From Sipunculus nudus (Eukaryota > Annelida > Sipuncula > Golfingiida > Sipunculidae), in the NCBI GenBank assembly GCA_026874595.1, contig CM049309.1, positions 52,984,079 through 53,048,078 of the forward strand: 64,000 nucleotides of DNA, in the 5' to 3' direction. This document shows positions 28,654 to 37,711 of the stretch, piece by piece. A program made the translations under genes and the position numbers. The notes below the pieces were generated by a model. That model was not told the origin of the DNA. It saw nothing but the letters and a program-made list of their open reading frames with translations, and did no database searches. The first letter of the stretch is position 1. Every line of letters begins with the position of its first letter.

Positions 28654-29370
28654 ATGACTCTTGAAACTATGCACCGCACAACCGGTAGAAAGACCCGCCT
28701 GTCTGCTACGGTTCCCGGAAGTGGAACACCAAACTCTAACAGTCGTGTCACAGATTACGTGTTGAACACGCTGCACCTCGAATCAGATGGAATCCTTCTT
28801 TACTGGTGCCTCGACAGCGGTTCGGATGTTCACGTGTTTTTCAACCTGGCGACGAGTGGTGATAAAACGGTCGTATTCCACGTCACAGGAAACAGAGTTC
28901 TTGTACGGTCAACGGATCTCGACATGCAGTTCAAACGATGGTTGGGGTCAGATTCCGCACGGCACAGCACTTCAGACACCAGTGTTGACGTCGAGACGGA
29001 CTCCACGTCAGTTTGTATTTGGCAGGCTGGAGACGAGCGCGTCTCGTTCATACGCGGGAAGGGAAAAGGGAAGCTGAACCGTTTCGTGCGTGGGATGAAA
29101 CAAACATTTCGCGGACAACGCGGAGGACCCGCCGGGCTGTTGACAGGGCCCTTGCCTGCGGATATCGTGATCGGAGTGTCGCCGTCGAACGCTGTTAACG
29201 CCAGCATAACTCGTCACCCGTGGGAAGACGTCACGAGTTACATTTTCCCCGACGCCGGTTCTATATCGATGAACTTGGGTCTACCAGGGACAGTGAGAGC
29301 TGATCTGAACGACGTGTTGCGTGTTTGTTGCTGTATTTTTCATATCGTTCGTCAGCAAAGTTTACCGTGA
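28654..29370 (+). CDS. Hypothetical protein, 238 aa, possible paralogue of the 420-aa intron gene
   Basis: The frame is open from a TTG at 28612, inside the promoter element, so I use the ATG at 28654. The protein is soluble and beta-rich in appearance, with a GKGKGK stretch near residue 136. Residues 61-89 and 131-144 resemble, in order, residues 41-68 and 152-165 of the 420-aa protein encoded at 13739, suggesting a shared fold or duplication. The C-terminus is Cys-rich. It is followed by an AATAAA at 29448, which probably ends the transcripts of this plus-strand run. No function can be assigned. Confidence 0.7.
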   Translation: MTLETMHRTTGRKTRLSATVPGSGTPNSNSRVTDYVLNTLHLESDGILLYWCLDSGSDVHVFFNLATSGDKTVVFHVTGNRVLVRSTDLDMQFKRWLGSDSARHSTSDTSVDVETDSTSVCIWQAGDERVSFIRGKGKGKLNRFVRGMKQTFRGQRGGPAGLLTGPLPADIVIGVSPSNAVNASITRHPWEDVTSYIFPDAGSISMNLGLPGTVRADLNDVLRVCCCIFHIVRQQSLP

Positions 29371-29447
29371 ACACCCGACATTTTGTTATAGTTCACAGTT
29401 CGGATATATACGGATTCAGGCACATGTATATCACTTGTTTGCTTTTC

Positions 29448-29453
29448 AATAAA
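29448..29453 (+). terminator. AATAAA polyadenylation signal (plus strand run)
   Basis: AATAAA lies 78 bp after the last plus-strand stop. A minus-strand AATAAA lies at 29489-29484, so the two convergent transcript sets overlap here. A 10-G tract follows at 29514-29523. Confidence 0.6.
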
Positions 29454-29587
29454 CGACAACAACTGACACGTTTTCTTGTTACTTTTATTGATCATTATAC
29501 AATGGTGGAAAGAGGGGGGGGGGTGGTCCATTACTTGTACAGTTGCATACAAGACAACCCATAGGTCTATATAAGACGTATACGTTT

Positions 29588-29593
29588 TTTTAT
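29588..29593 (-). terminator. AATAAA polyadenylation signal of the gB gene
   Basis: On the minus strand AATAAA begins 2 nt after the gB stop codon. A second copy lies about 100 bp further on. Confidence 0.55.
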
Positions 29594-29594
29594 T

Positions 29595-32153
29595 TTAATA
29601 TACGCTAGGCCATATGGACAATTTGTCCCGTCTTGTCGATCTTTTATTCCATTTCTTGCCCCACATGTCCTTTTCAGCGTTCACAATGTTATCTTTTCCT
29701 GTTTTCCCCAGCAGACGGGTTTGCTCGCCTTTTCCCGTCGGTTCGTCTTCTCCCTCGGACGACGACGACGTAGAGGAGGAACTCGACGACGTGGACGACC
29801 GACGGTCTCTGATAACAACCGTTGGCACCCCGCTTTTCCTGTCTCTGTACTTGACGTAGGCCCCGTGCCCCGCTTGCACGGTCAGGGCTGTCATTTGTCT
29901 TAGGAGTACAAAAAAGGCATAAACACCACCGATACCCACCATTATCCCCAGTATAAAAGCGATCACCTTACCAGCAAGTGTACCGAGGAATCCCAAAATC
30001 CCAGAAAGGAGTTTACCGAAGAAATCCAACGCACCATTGAATACTGTGCCAACGGCGCTGCCGATGCCGTTGATTATGTCGGAAGCGATTTTCCCCAGGT
30101 CTGGGTCATTGCTGGTGTAAACCTGATACATGGCCATCGTCCAACGTAAATGGCGATCGAAAACGCGCATCTGGTTCGCGTTTTCCAGCATAGACATGAG
30201 ATCGAGCTCGCCTTCGATTTCCTTGTCCGTGTAAGGGTTTTCCATGATGGGAACATCGGCCTCTATCGGGGGCAGGAAATCGGTGACGTCCCGCAGGGCG
30301 GGATCGACGTCATCCACTATGTAGCCGTAATTCATATCACGGATGTTATTTTCAGAAGGCAGGTCCGACAACACAGCAAATTCGGTTTCTGTCCCGTTTT
30401 CGTCCGGCAGGGTGATAAGAGTGTAGTTTTTGTAAGTGAGCGGTACCTCGTTGATGTAAAAACGCAACATGTTCGGGTAGCGGCAGGATTCCGTGTACTT
30501 GGGCGGGATCACGATCCGTCCGTCATCCATGGCCTGGCCCCGCAGAGGTTCCATGTCCTTTATCCCGGTCATGTTGGCCGTCCTGTTGCCCCCGTCCGCC
30601 GGGTCATTGAAGTATATGAGAGGCCTGCTGTAGCACAACGATTTGCCCTCGCCGACCTCCAGACTGCGGGCAAGACGGAAGTCCGTTTCATTGAGGAACC
30701 TGCATCGGCTTATCTCGTAAACGCTGCCGCGCGGTTTGGCATACACGTCCCGCCCTAAGTACACGGACAGCACAGACGACGGGTTGACAATGGCAAGAGA
30801 ACGCGCCATGTTGTGGTCGTAATAACTCTGAGCGCACCAAGTGTCCAGGCGCTGACGCTGTTGCGAGTTCATCCAGTCCACAATCTTCCCAGACACAAAA
30901 TACCTCACGTTTTCCATTATTTCGTTGGTCATCAGCAGCAGTTCCGACCTGGTTGCGTGGTCAAGACTACGTCTTCGGCGGGAAATGTAATGCGTGCAGT
31001 TTAACGCGGCAGCCCCGTGAGCGTCGGCGTGCTGCTTCCTCTTGTACTCCTCACACAAGTGGTCATGGTTTACTACGCTTACATTCAGGTGTACCGTGGA
31101 ATGGTTGAGATGGTTTTCGATTGCAGAAACAGGAACAATGTCAGGTATCCAAGCGACGATCCCGTAATAGGTGTCCCAGTACATTTCCGTGTAGTTCATT
31201 ATACTCAGCCTCTTTGACACGCAGTAGGGATGATCGATGGCACTGAGACTAGGTATCATATGTTTCTGTCGGTCAAATGTAAGCATTTGTTTGGCGTCCT
31301 CCAGCACCAAGTAGAAGCGCCCGTTGCCGTCACCCAGCTTAACCTTGGTTACGTTATGGTGTATTTCTGCCAGTACATAACCGCATGACATCGCCGGTTC
31401 CACTTTGTGCCAAACGATGACCCATTCGTCAGTGGTTATGTGACTGCCGAGTTCAAACGATCTGGCTCCCGTGCTCGACAGGTTCTGAGCCATGCCCAGC
31501 GACGTGTGCACAACCTGATACGGGGGAGAAGCGACAACATACACTTCTTTCATGATACAGTTGTGAGTGTACGTTTCCGGATCGTACCCGAACGCGAACC
31601 AATTATACTTCACACTGACAGGTATGTTGCTGGAATACGTGACGTATCCGTCGTGGCTCATGCTGACATAATACAACATGTGCGTCTTGCCGTCGATCGT
31701 GCAGTCCCTTGTTGAGCGCCATTTCCGACACTCTTCTGCCGAGGGAGGCGCAATCGGGCGGTCCCATTTGTCAGTTATAAATTTGTGACCAAACCAACCC
31801 GTGTACGTTTTTCTGTACGATACGAACCACTGGCAGGCCATGGCGTCGGTCCTGGTAGCTTGAATATTCCTCTTGAAAGTGATAACCGTCCCGGTTTCGT
31901 GGTGGTCCTGTGCATGGTCAGCTGCATGGGGGCATCTGGGGTGAGGAGCGAAATGTACATATTTGGACGGCGTCCGCGGGTCACAGAACCGCAGTCTGTT
32001 CAAACGTTCGTTCCCTTTCAGGTCCGCGTACGCACGTTGCGAGGTGTTAAGCGTAGTTATGTCGATGGCCGAAGAGGTGACGGCGCCGGACATTTGCTGG
32101 AAAGCAGTCACTGCGAAGCAAACACGCAGCACCCAAGACAATATTCCACACAT
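29595..32153 (-). CDS. gB: Glycoprotein B-type fusion glycoprotein, 852 aa
   Basis: This is a class III fusion glycoprotein of the virion envelope. The frame is open from a GTG at 32186, but the ATG at 32153 begins a typical signal peptide. The ectodomain has about ten N-glycosylation sites and many Cys. Two aromatic loops (around residues 117-124 and 183-190) sit where gB carries its fusion loops. A furin-type RRRR site at 392-395 follows a variable linker, as in many gB proteins. A hydrophobic membrane-proximal region and a transmembrane segment (about 728-751) follow. The tail has about 100 residues with a Ser-rich stretch and acidic and basic motifs. Length and layout are normal for gB. 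Confidence 0.92.
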   Translation of the reverse strand: MCGILSWVLRVCFAVTAFQQMSGAVTSSAIDITTLNTSQRAYADLKGNERLNRLRFCDPRTPSKYVHFAPHPRCPHAADHAQDHHETGTVITFKRNIQATRTDAMACQWFVSYRKTYTGWFGHKFITDKWDRPIAPPSAEECRKWRSTRDCTIDGKTHMLYYVSMSHDGYVTYSSNIPVSVKYNWFAFGYDPETYTHNCIMKEVYVVASPPYQVVHTSLGMAQNLSSTGARSFELGSHITTDEWVIVWHKVEPAMSCGYVLAEIHHNVTKVKLGDGNGRFYLVLEDAKQMLTFDRQKHMIPSLSAIDHPYCVSKRLSIMNYTEMYWDTYYGIVAWIPDIVPVSAIENHLNHSTVHLNVSVVNHDHLCEEYKRKQHADAHGAAALNCTHYISRRRRSLDHATRSELLLMTNEIMENVRYFVSGKIVDWMNSQQRQRLDTWCAQSYYDHNMARSLAIVNPSSVLSVYLGRDVYAKPRGSVYEISRCRFLNETDFRLARSLEVGEGKSLCYSRPLIYFNDPADGGNRTANMTGIKDMEPLRGQAMDDGRIVIPPKYTESCRYPNMLRFYINEVPLTYKNYTLITLPDENGTETEFAVLSDLPSENNIRDMNYGYIVDDVDPALRDVTDFLPPIEADVPIMENPYTDKEIEGELDLMSMLENANQMRVFDRHLRWTMAMYQVYTSNDPDLGKIASDIINGIGSAVGTVFNGALDFFGKLLSGILGFLGTLAGKVIAFILGIMVGIGGVYAFFVLLRQMTALTVQAGHGAYVKYRDRKSGVPTVVIRDRRSSTSSSSSSTSSSSEGEDEPTGKGEQTRLLGKTGKDNIVNAEKDMWGKKWNKRSTRRDKLSIWPSVY

Positions 32154-32328
32154 GGCCACAGACGTTGACGTTTCCGATGAACACACACGTGACGTCTACG
32201 CTAGACAACAAAACGGTGATAATACACGAACCGATCGACAAAGCATGAAAACGTGCTATGGGGGTCAATATAGTACATGTGGTCCGTGACAAATACTGAC
32301 AAAAGAACACCGCATGTTTGTGCGTGAA

Positions 32329-33126
32329 TCACTGGCGCGGACAAGAAATGTTCGCCACAGTTTGTAATCCCTGCAGAAGCGGCAGACTGGTTTCGAGTCG
32401 CCTGCACAATGTGCAACCGCAACCCCGCCACTCCCGTTGCCCCAGGAAAAGGGCCATGCAAATAGACCTCGGGGTCACGTTGTTCCGGACATATTCATCT
32501 ACCTCGTAATTGTCAAGTGTGCTGTAAGGAGTAGGTAAATTCGCGCCAATCCCTGACGTCGCAACCACTCTCCGCATCAACTGGAAGCAATGCTGGCACC
32601 ACATTTGACAGAATGCCACCCAAATCAGGATTCCTGGTTCAAATGTTGTGACCTGCCCTTCTTCACCTGGCTCTTCGGGTAACCTCTCTGCAATAGCTGA
32701 ACATATCGACCACATGTCTTTTGCCATTGTGCTCGACAGAGAGAGATCGATTACGTCCAAGTATCTCCACAGAGACATCTGACGGCCGTGCGTCTCGAAA
32801 AATGTTGCAATATTCCCATCGGCTTCCGACATGCACTTTTCGTAACGCATAATCATCTCTTCATCGTCCATGTCAGACGACGACGACGACGACGACGAAT
32901 CCTCCTCGTTTTCTTGTAGTTCTCCCCCACTGTCATCCTCATCTCCGGATCCCAGTACAGGCCAGCCACAAGGGTCATCGGCGACACCGTCCCGGGGATT
33001 GTTGTTCTCTTCCCTTTCTCCCGACCCGCCTTCCTCATCAGAACGATGAACGTCTTCATTTGGTAATGACATATCGTCCACGTGGTACCCTGCTGTACCA
33101 AGTGTAACCCCTTGTATGTCAGACAT
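32329..33126 (-). CDS. Acidic hypothetical protein, 265 aa
   Basis: The N-terminal 95 residues are very acidic, with a run of Ser followed by Asp/Glu (around 75-90). A globular helical region with a Trp-rich segment follows, and it ends in a Cys-rich stretch (CGCTLCRRL). It has no signal peptide or membrane segment. The Ser/acidic tract looks like a casein kinase 2 target. A TATTTGTG element followed by a TATA run lies about 55 bp upstream of the ATG. It lies upstream of gB on the same strand. No family is recognised; a tegument or regulatory role is possible. Confidence 0.72.
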   Translation of the reverse strand: MSDIQGVTLGTAGYHVDDMSLPNEDVHRSDEEGGSGEREENNNPRDGVADDPCGWPVLGSGDEDDSGGELQENEEDSSSSSSSSDMDDEEMIMRYEKCMSEADGNIATFFETHGRQMSLWRYLDVIDLSLSSTMAKDMWSICSAIAERLPEEPGEEGQVTTFEPGILIWVAFCQMWCQHCFQLMRRVVATSGIGANLPTPYSTLDNYEVDEYVRNNVTPRSICMALFLGQREWRGCGCTLCRRLETSLPLLQGLQTVANISCPRQ

Positions 33127-33179
33127 AGCAAATGAACCAAACTGTCACCAGTGCGGCTGTTATGAAGTCGCAGTCACGA

Positions 33180-33187
33180 CACAAATA
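33180..33187 (-). promoter_or_regulatory. TATTTGTG element upstream of the 265-aa gene (minus strand)
   Basis: On the minus strand TATTTGTG lies 54 bp upstream of the ATG at 33126, directly after a TATATATATA run. Either could set the start of transcription. Confidence 0.5.
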
Positions 33188-33424
33188 TATATATATACCG
33201 ACGTGCACACAGGGTTTACAACGAAACATGTGATAAATCATTCAAATAGCAACATTCCAACCACGCATGCACAGGACCGACTGGACCATACAACAGACAG
33301 ACGATGCACGCAACCGAGAACACAAACACGTATAAAAGCAATATAGTTTTTTAATATGATATACCATAGCAATAAACAAAAACAGGTGCACGACCCACAT
33401 TCAAGGACACAATCATGTGATTCA

Positions 33425-36400
33425 TTAATCGGTAGAAACCCGCCTGCGTTTCGTGTCCGGCTCGCCGATCGGCATGAGAAAACGGAGAGCGGATGACAAA
33501 TCGTTTTCGTCCATGCGGACGTAAGGGAAACGGGTACAAAAGTCATCGACGCACCTGAACGTCTCTGCGTCCAAGCTGCTTTTCGGCAGCTGTTCGATAT
33601 CCACTCCGCTGTTTCCTAAACGTGTGGATATTATCTGGTACAACAGACCAGCCACTTTTTCGACAGGAACGTCAGGGTCCTCACACATGTCGTCCAAACA
33701 CGTTTCGAGGTCTTGGATGCTTCCTGTCCTGCCGGCTGCGTCCATGCCGTGTAGCACACTGCGTGCAGCGTGGTGCACCTGCATGCGTTGAGAGAACGGC
33801 TCCATGCTAACCCCCAGAAAGAGCGGGTATTGCCGTTTATCGTCAGCATCTTGTTTTCCCGCACGCGGCCAGTTCATCGACTTGAGCGCGCCTGTATACA
33901 GTGCTGAGAGCTCAGTCTCGTTCACACCCATCAACATCCGGTGACGGACAACAAGATGGTTTTGCAGAACATAAAAATTCGGCCTCATACACGCCACCGT
34001 GACCTTGTAGCGCAAAGAACTTGCTTCGTTCAGGCAGGACACGCCGTCCTTCACCATCACGAGGCCGGCATCACGGAAGACGGGCATCTGCGCTTCACCA
34101 GACTCGCTCTTTGGGTTGTTAAAGGTGACGCCACCCCATCCAGCTTGCACCCAAACGGGCAAAATGGCGTTTTCCTTCTGGTGTGCATCGGATAGCTGGC
34201 TCATGTGACAGAACAGCTGAGACTGGAGGAGGAAAGACGTGAATTCCTTGGAACCGCTGACATGTCTCCCGCCGCGCAGTGGGCTGGTCTCGACCAGCTG
34301 CACTAAACGCACCAGAGCATGCACATCAGCTTGCCGCAGGTGCACCCCAGATTCCTCAGCATCCAACGCGAGTTCACGCAAGGTCTTTGCCTGTATCATC
34401 TTTTTAAGTGAAGGGTGGTAACAACTCTGTATGATCTGGACGATCCATCCTTGCGTGTCACGAGACAGAGGTTTCGTGAAGACGGACAGACCGCTCACCC
34501 ACCCCCACCCCGTTCCACGAAACCTCTCCTCTTCCTTTTCGTGGTTGCCGATGATGTAGTCGTACGATGAATTCCGGACAACGCTTGTCACATCTGCCGC
34601 AACAGCCGGTGCAATTGCTTCATCCTCGACTGCATCGTCTGATAAACCAGACACCCGCGGAGTTACGGTGAAGTCACCCTGTTCCTGATATATGTCGGCA
34701 GCACTGACACCCGCACTGCGCGACTCCATGATCGAGGCACGTATGGAACCGTGCGTTTCAGCAAACGGGGCATCAACGCTTCCCTGCGGACGCTGCCATC
34801 CTTTCTTGTTTGCGGAAGATTTATCTTTGTACCACGTGGTGGTGTTCATTTTACAATATGCGTCTTGGACCTTGTACCAGACGCAATCCTTCGAACAGTG
34901 TTCGTGCGCCAGAACCCTCCCCTGATCGTGCAGGGAAGGTACACTCGCGCTCCTGACAACGTACGGCTTGTACGAGAACAACGGTTTGTCGAGCATCAAC
35001 GGTGAATGCAAAAGCGTCAGTTGCACCTGCTGGTATGTAGCAGCTGCGCTCTGCAGCCGCTTGAATACATCTGCTTGCGCCATGTTAGAAGCCAGCAAGC
35101 ACTGGTGCAGCAGTGTGCACTGGTGCATCTTCCACACAGCCGCACCCTGGTAGGCCAACATCTCGCCCGACAACGTGATGGCCAGTTCAGACCGCAGTTT
35201 CTCTACATCTGTCGCCCCCGCCTTCCTGTTAGCTGTTCTCTCGGCGGCGAGGTTCGCGAAGCGTTTGGCTTCCAACGTCACGCTCGCGACTGTATCAGTC
35301 ACACACGAGAACATTTTGCAAACGCTCGTGACATCCAAAGGCGTACTGTCGTGCTTCTTTCGCAGCTGCGAGTCGGGTTTTGTAATGAAACAACCGGCGA
35401 GCGCGTCAATGAAGGACGTGTGTAGACGTCCCGCGTGGGGCTGCACGATCATATCCAGTTCCGGCGGTATTTCTTTGAGCACGCGTGCCAACACACCCGA
35501 CGGTGCTTCTTGCGACTCTCTCCTTCTGCTGTCAGATTCTTTTCTCTGGACAAAGGACGATTTCTCAACATTGCCCGTAAAATGGGGTCCTTTGCACAGC
35601 ACGTGCAACCCAGGTACGCATAGCCCGTCGTGAGCTGTCACCCGCTTTTCGAGGATCTGCCTGACGGGGCGTGGAAACCACACACACGGGCAGTTTTCCG
35701 GTCCCCTGTCCAAACTGACCCCGTCCTTGTGGCATTTGTGACACATACGTGTATTAATCGCTTTTTTCACATCGCTCAAGTCAGCGTCCCAGGGCACCCC
35801 TTCCGCCAGAGTTTCGAACGAATCTAGCGACCTGGCCGTAACGTGGAGGTCCAACGAAAGGCCGACAAGCCTTTGGGCCAAGACGGTATTGCCGTGGCGG
35901 CCTGCCGAGTCCATGTGCGATTTGATGTTGCCCTGACGCTCCTGCTTATCGAACGGTAGTTCGAAAGGGTAGTTGTCGATGTCAAACGAAGCACGCCATT
36001 TCTGCGACGTCCGTAGCTGGGCCTGCCTGTCTGTCAGTAAGAAAGACGTCATGTCCACGGCGGCTGAGTCCGTGGACTTCAGCAAACTGCACAGCAGTGA
36101 AGCCTCATTCAACCTCAACGACATTGCTACGGCTTCAGCCAGGCAAGGTGACATTTGGCGTTCCACGTGACCTGGCATCATGCGCTCCAGTTCTGCTGTA
36201 CACTTCTCTGGGTTACCGAAAGGTGTGGCCTCCGCCTGTCGCACTAGGGAAAAGTGCACGTCCTCGTCGCATGGCCAGTTTTTGAATTCGACAGTGTCCG
36301 CGAACCGGCAACTGGTGTTCTGGGTGAGCGTGAGATACACCAGCAGAGCAACCAAAGGGGCGGTTTCTTCAGATATCTGCCGCCGTTTGTCACATGCCTG

Positions 36401-37396
36401 TTGGTTTTGGTACGGGGATGAGAAACCTGGAGGTAGATCCACCTGCCGGTGCACTGGTGTGTCGAGCATGTAAACAACCACGTCTGCCAAGTACGGTTTG
36501 ATATGTAGGTTGTGCATCAGGCCCCTGACGATGCTCCACATCAGCTGGCTGAGCACGGGTGACACGACCAGAAGGTTTTCAATGGGCTCTTCCGTCGGGG
36601 AATTCCTGTCGTCCTGCAGGACGTCCGCAAGCAACTGCTTCCGTTGCGGCCGTCGCTTCGGAGCAGAACGGCGTGTAGCGTAGGCCAGCGTCGCGTCCCA
36701 CAAATCCACGGTGACCGCGTTTAGGTTTTCGTGCAGGGATACGTCACGCCTGACAGAGTCCCGCACGAGGAACATGCAACCGTGCATGAGTGCGCTGATA
36801 TGCGCCCACGTAAACGTTCCAAAGATGAAAAAATCTTTCGCTTCCAGTGGCGGTCCTTCACTCTTCACAACGCTCATGATCCGCTGCACAGTCAGGGAGT
36901 GCAGGTCCTTGCCATTGTCCACCAGGTCGGCAGACGTGTATTTCTGCGGAACCGGAAAAAAATCGCTTTTCTCACAACCTTCCCAGGCGGGGGTTGTGGT
37001 CTGCAGCATGTCATCGATCACCTGCCTCACGTTCTTCATTTGTCTCATCGGGTTGTCATGCTTGTGCAGACGCGGGTCATCGTACCCGTGCAGGAGGAAC
37101 AAGAACGGATACCTGCCGGCACTGTTGACTTCACCGTCCGGTGTCTCCACGAAACCTTTCCAGGGCAGATCACTTTCCACGGTCAGCCCCCTCACGACAG
37201 GTAACCAACCACCGGGTTCCCCTTCGCATTGCGCCAACAGCTGTTTAACTATGATGCCTCCTGCGACGTCAAGCGAGAGCAAATCGTCCCTCTTGACCAC
37301 ATACAAACGGGCAGGCGTGATATCCCCCAGATCGCCGGTCTCGCAAAGACTGGTGTAGTCTCTCTCGTCTGGTTTACTACCACCCGACCTGTGCAT
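33425..37396 (-). CDS. Large soluble protein, 1323 aa, candidate major capsid protein
   Basis: No motif identifies this protein. It is the best candidate for the major capsid protein, for these reasons. Its length is typical of that family (about 1300-1400 residues). It has no signal peptide, membrane segment or enzyme motif. Its composition is even and globular throughout, and it sits two genes from the protease/scaffold gene with which it would assemble. It ends with a basic KRRR tract that could serve nuclear import. The ATG at 37396 is the natural start; TATTGTGC and TATAAAAG lie about 60 and 90 bp upstream. The 1230-aa gene at 2552 is an alternative for the same role. Confidence 0.55.
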   Translation of the reverse strand: MHRSGGSKPDERDYTSLCETGDLGDITPARLYVVKRDDLLSLDVAGGIIVKQLLAQCEGEPGGWLPVVRGLTVESDLPWKGFVETPDGEVNSAGRYPFLFLLHGYDDPRLHKHDNPMRQMKNVRQVIDDMLQTTTPAWEGCEKSDFFPVPQKYTSADLVDNGKDLHSLTVQRIMSVVKSEGPPLEAKDFFIFGTFTWAHISALMHGCMFLVRDSVRRDVSLHENLNAVTVDLWDATLAYATRRSAPKRRPQRKQLLADVLQDDRNSPTEEPIENLLVVSPVLSQLMWSIVRGLMHNLHIKPYLADVVVYMLDTPVHRQVDLPPGFSSPYQNQQACDKRRQISEETAPLVALLVYLTLTQNTSCRFADTVEFKNWPCDEDVHFSLVRQAEATPFGNPEKCTAELERMMPGHVERQMSPCLAEAVAMSLRLNEASLLCSLLKSTDSAAVDMTSFLLTDRQAQLRTSQKWRASFDIDNYPFELPFDKQERQGNIKSHMDSAGRHGNTVLAQRLVGLSLDLHVTARSLDSFETLAEGVPWDADLSDVKKAINTRMCHKCHKDGVSLDRGPENCPCVWFPRPVRQILEKRVTAHDGLCVPGLHVLCKGPHFTGNVEKSSFVQRKESDSRRRESQEAPSGVLARVLKEIPPELDMIVQPHAGRLHTSFIDALAGCFITKPDSQLRKKHDSTPLDVTSVCKMFSCVTDTVASVTLEAKRFANLAAERTANRKAGATDVEKLRSELAITLSGEMLAYQGAAVWKMHQCTLLHQCLLASNMAQADVFKRLQSAAATYQQVQLTLLHSPLMLDKPLFSYKPYVVRSASVPSLHDQGRVLAHEHCSKDCVWYKVQDAYCKMNTTTWYKDKSSANKKGWQRPQGSVDAPFAETHGSIRASIMESRSAGVSAADIYQEQGDFTVTPRVSGLSDDAVEDEAIAPAVAADVTSVVRNSSYDYIIGNHEKEEERFRGTGWGWVSGLSVFTKPLSRDTQGWIVQIIQSCYHPSLKKMIQAKTLRELALDAEESGVHLRQADVHALVRLVQLVETSPLRGGRHVSGSKEFTSFLLQSQLFCHMSQLSDAHQKENAILPVWVQAGWGGVTFNNPKSESGEAQMPVFRDAGLVMVKDGVSCLNEASSLRYKVTVACMRPNFYVLQNHLVVRHRMLMGVNETELSALYTGALKSMNWPRAGKQDADDKRQYPLFLGVSMEPFSQRMQVHHAARSVLHGMDAAGRTGSIQDLETCLDDMCEDPDVPVEKVAGLLYQIISTRLGNSGVDIEQLPKSSLDAETFRCVDDFCTRFPYVRMDENDLSSALRFLMPIGEPDTKRRRVSTD

Positions 37397-37711
37397 GTTT
37401 GAACCGTATGTCTACGCTTCTGGTCGAAACAACTGTCAAGTCCTGCAACTGCGAGCACAATAAGCGAAACGCAGTCGGTGCGCGCTTTTATAAGGAGGTT
37501 TGGCGTCAAACCGTTTCCTACTGCTGCATGATATGCTGTGGCAACCACGTGACAAGGCAGCTTTACAAAAAATGAGTTCGGCGTGTGAAACACACAAGTG
37601 ATACTTCAGAGTGTGGAGCGACTTCTGGAACTCATACCATCAGAAGACCCCGACTAGACAGGGTATGATTACGTGGTACAACACCGCACACACACAAATA
37701 TACACCGGGCC
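37397..37711. other. Divergent promoter region
   Basis: This 315-bp gap separates the minus-strand 1323-aa gene from the plus-strand 458-aa gene. On the minus strand it holds TATTGTGC (37462-37455) and TATAAAAG (37492-37485). On the plus side no clear TATA is seen close to the ATG. I see no gene or repeat here. Confidence 0.5.
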
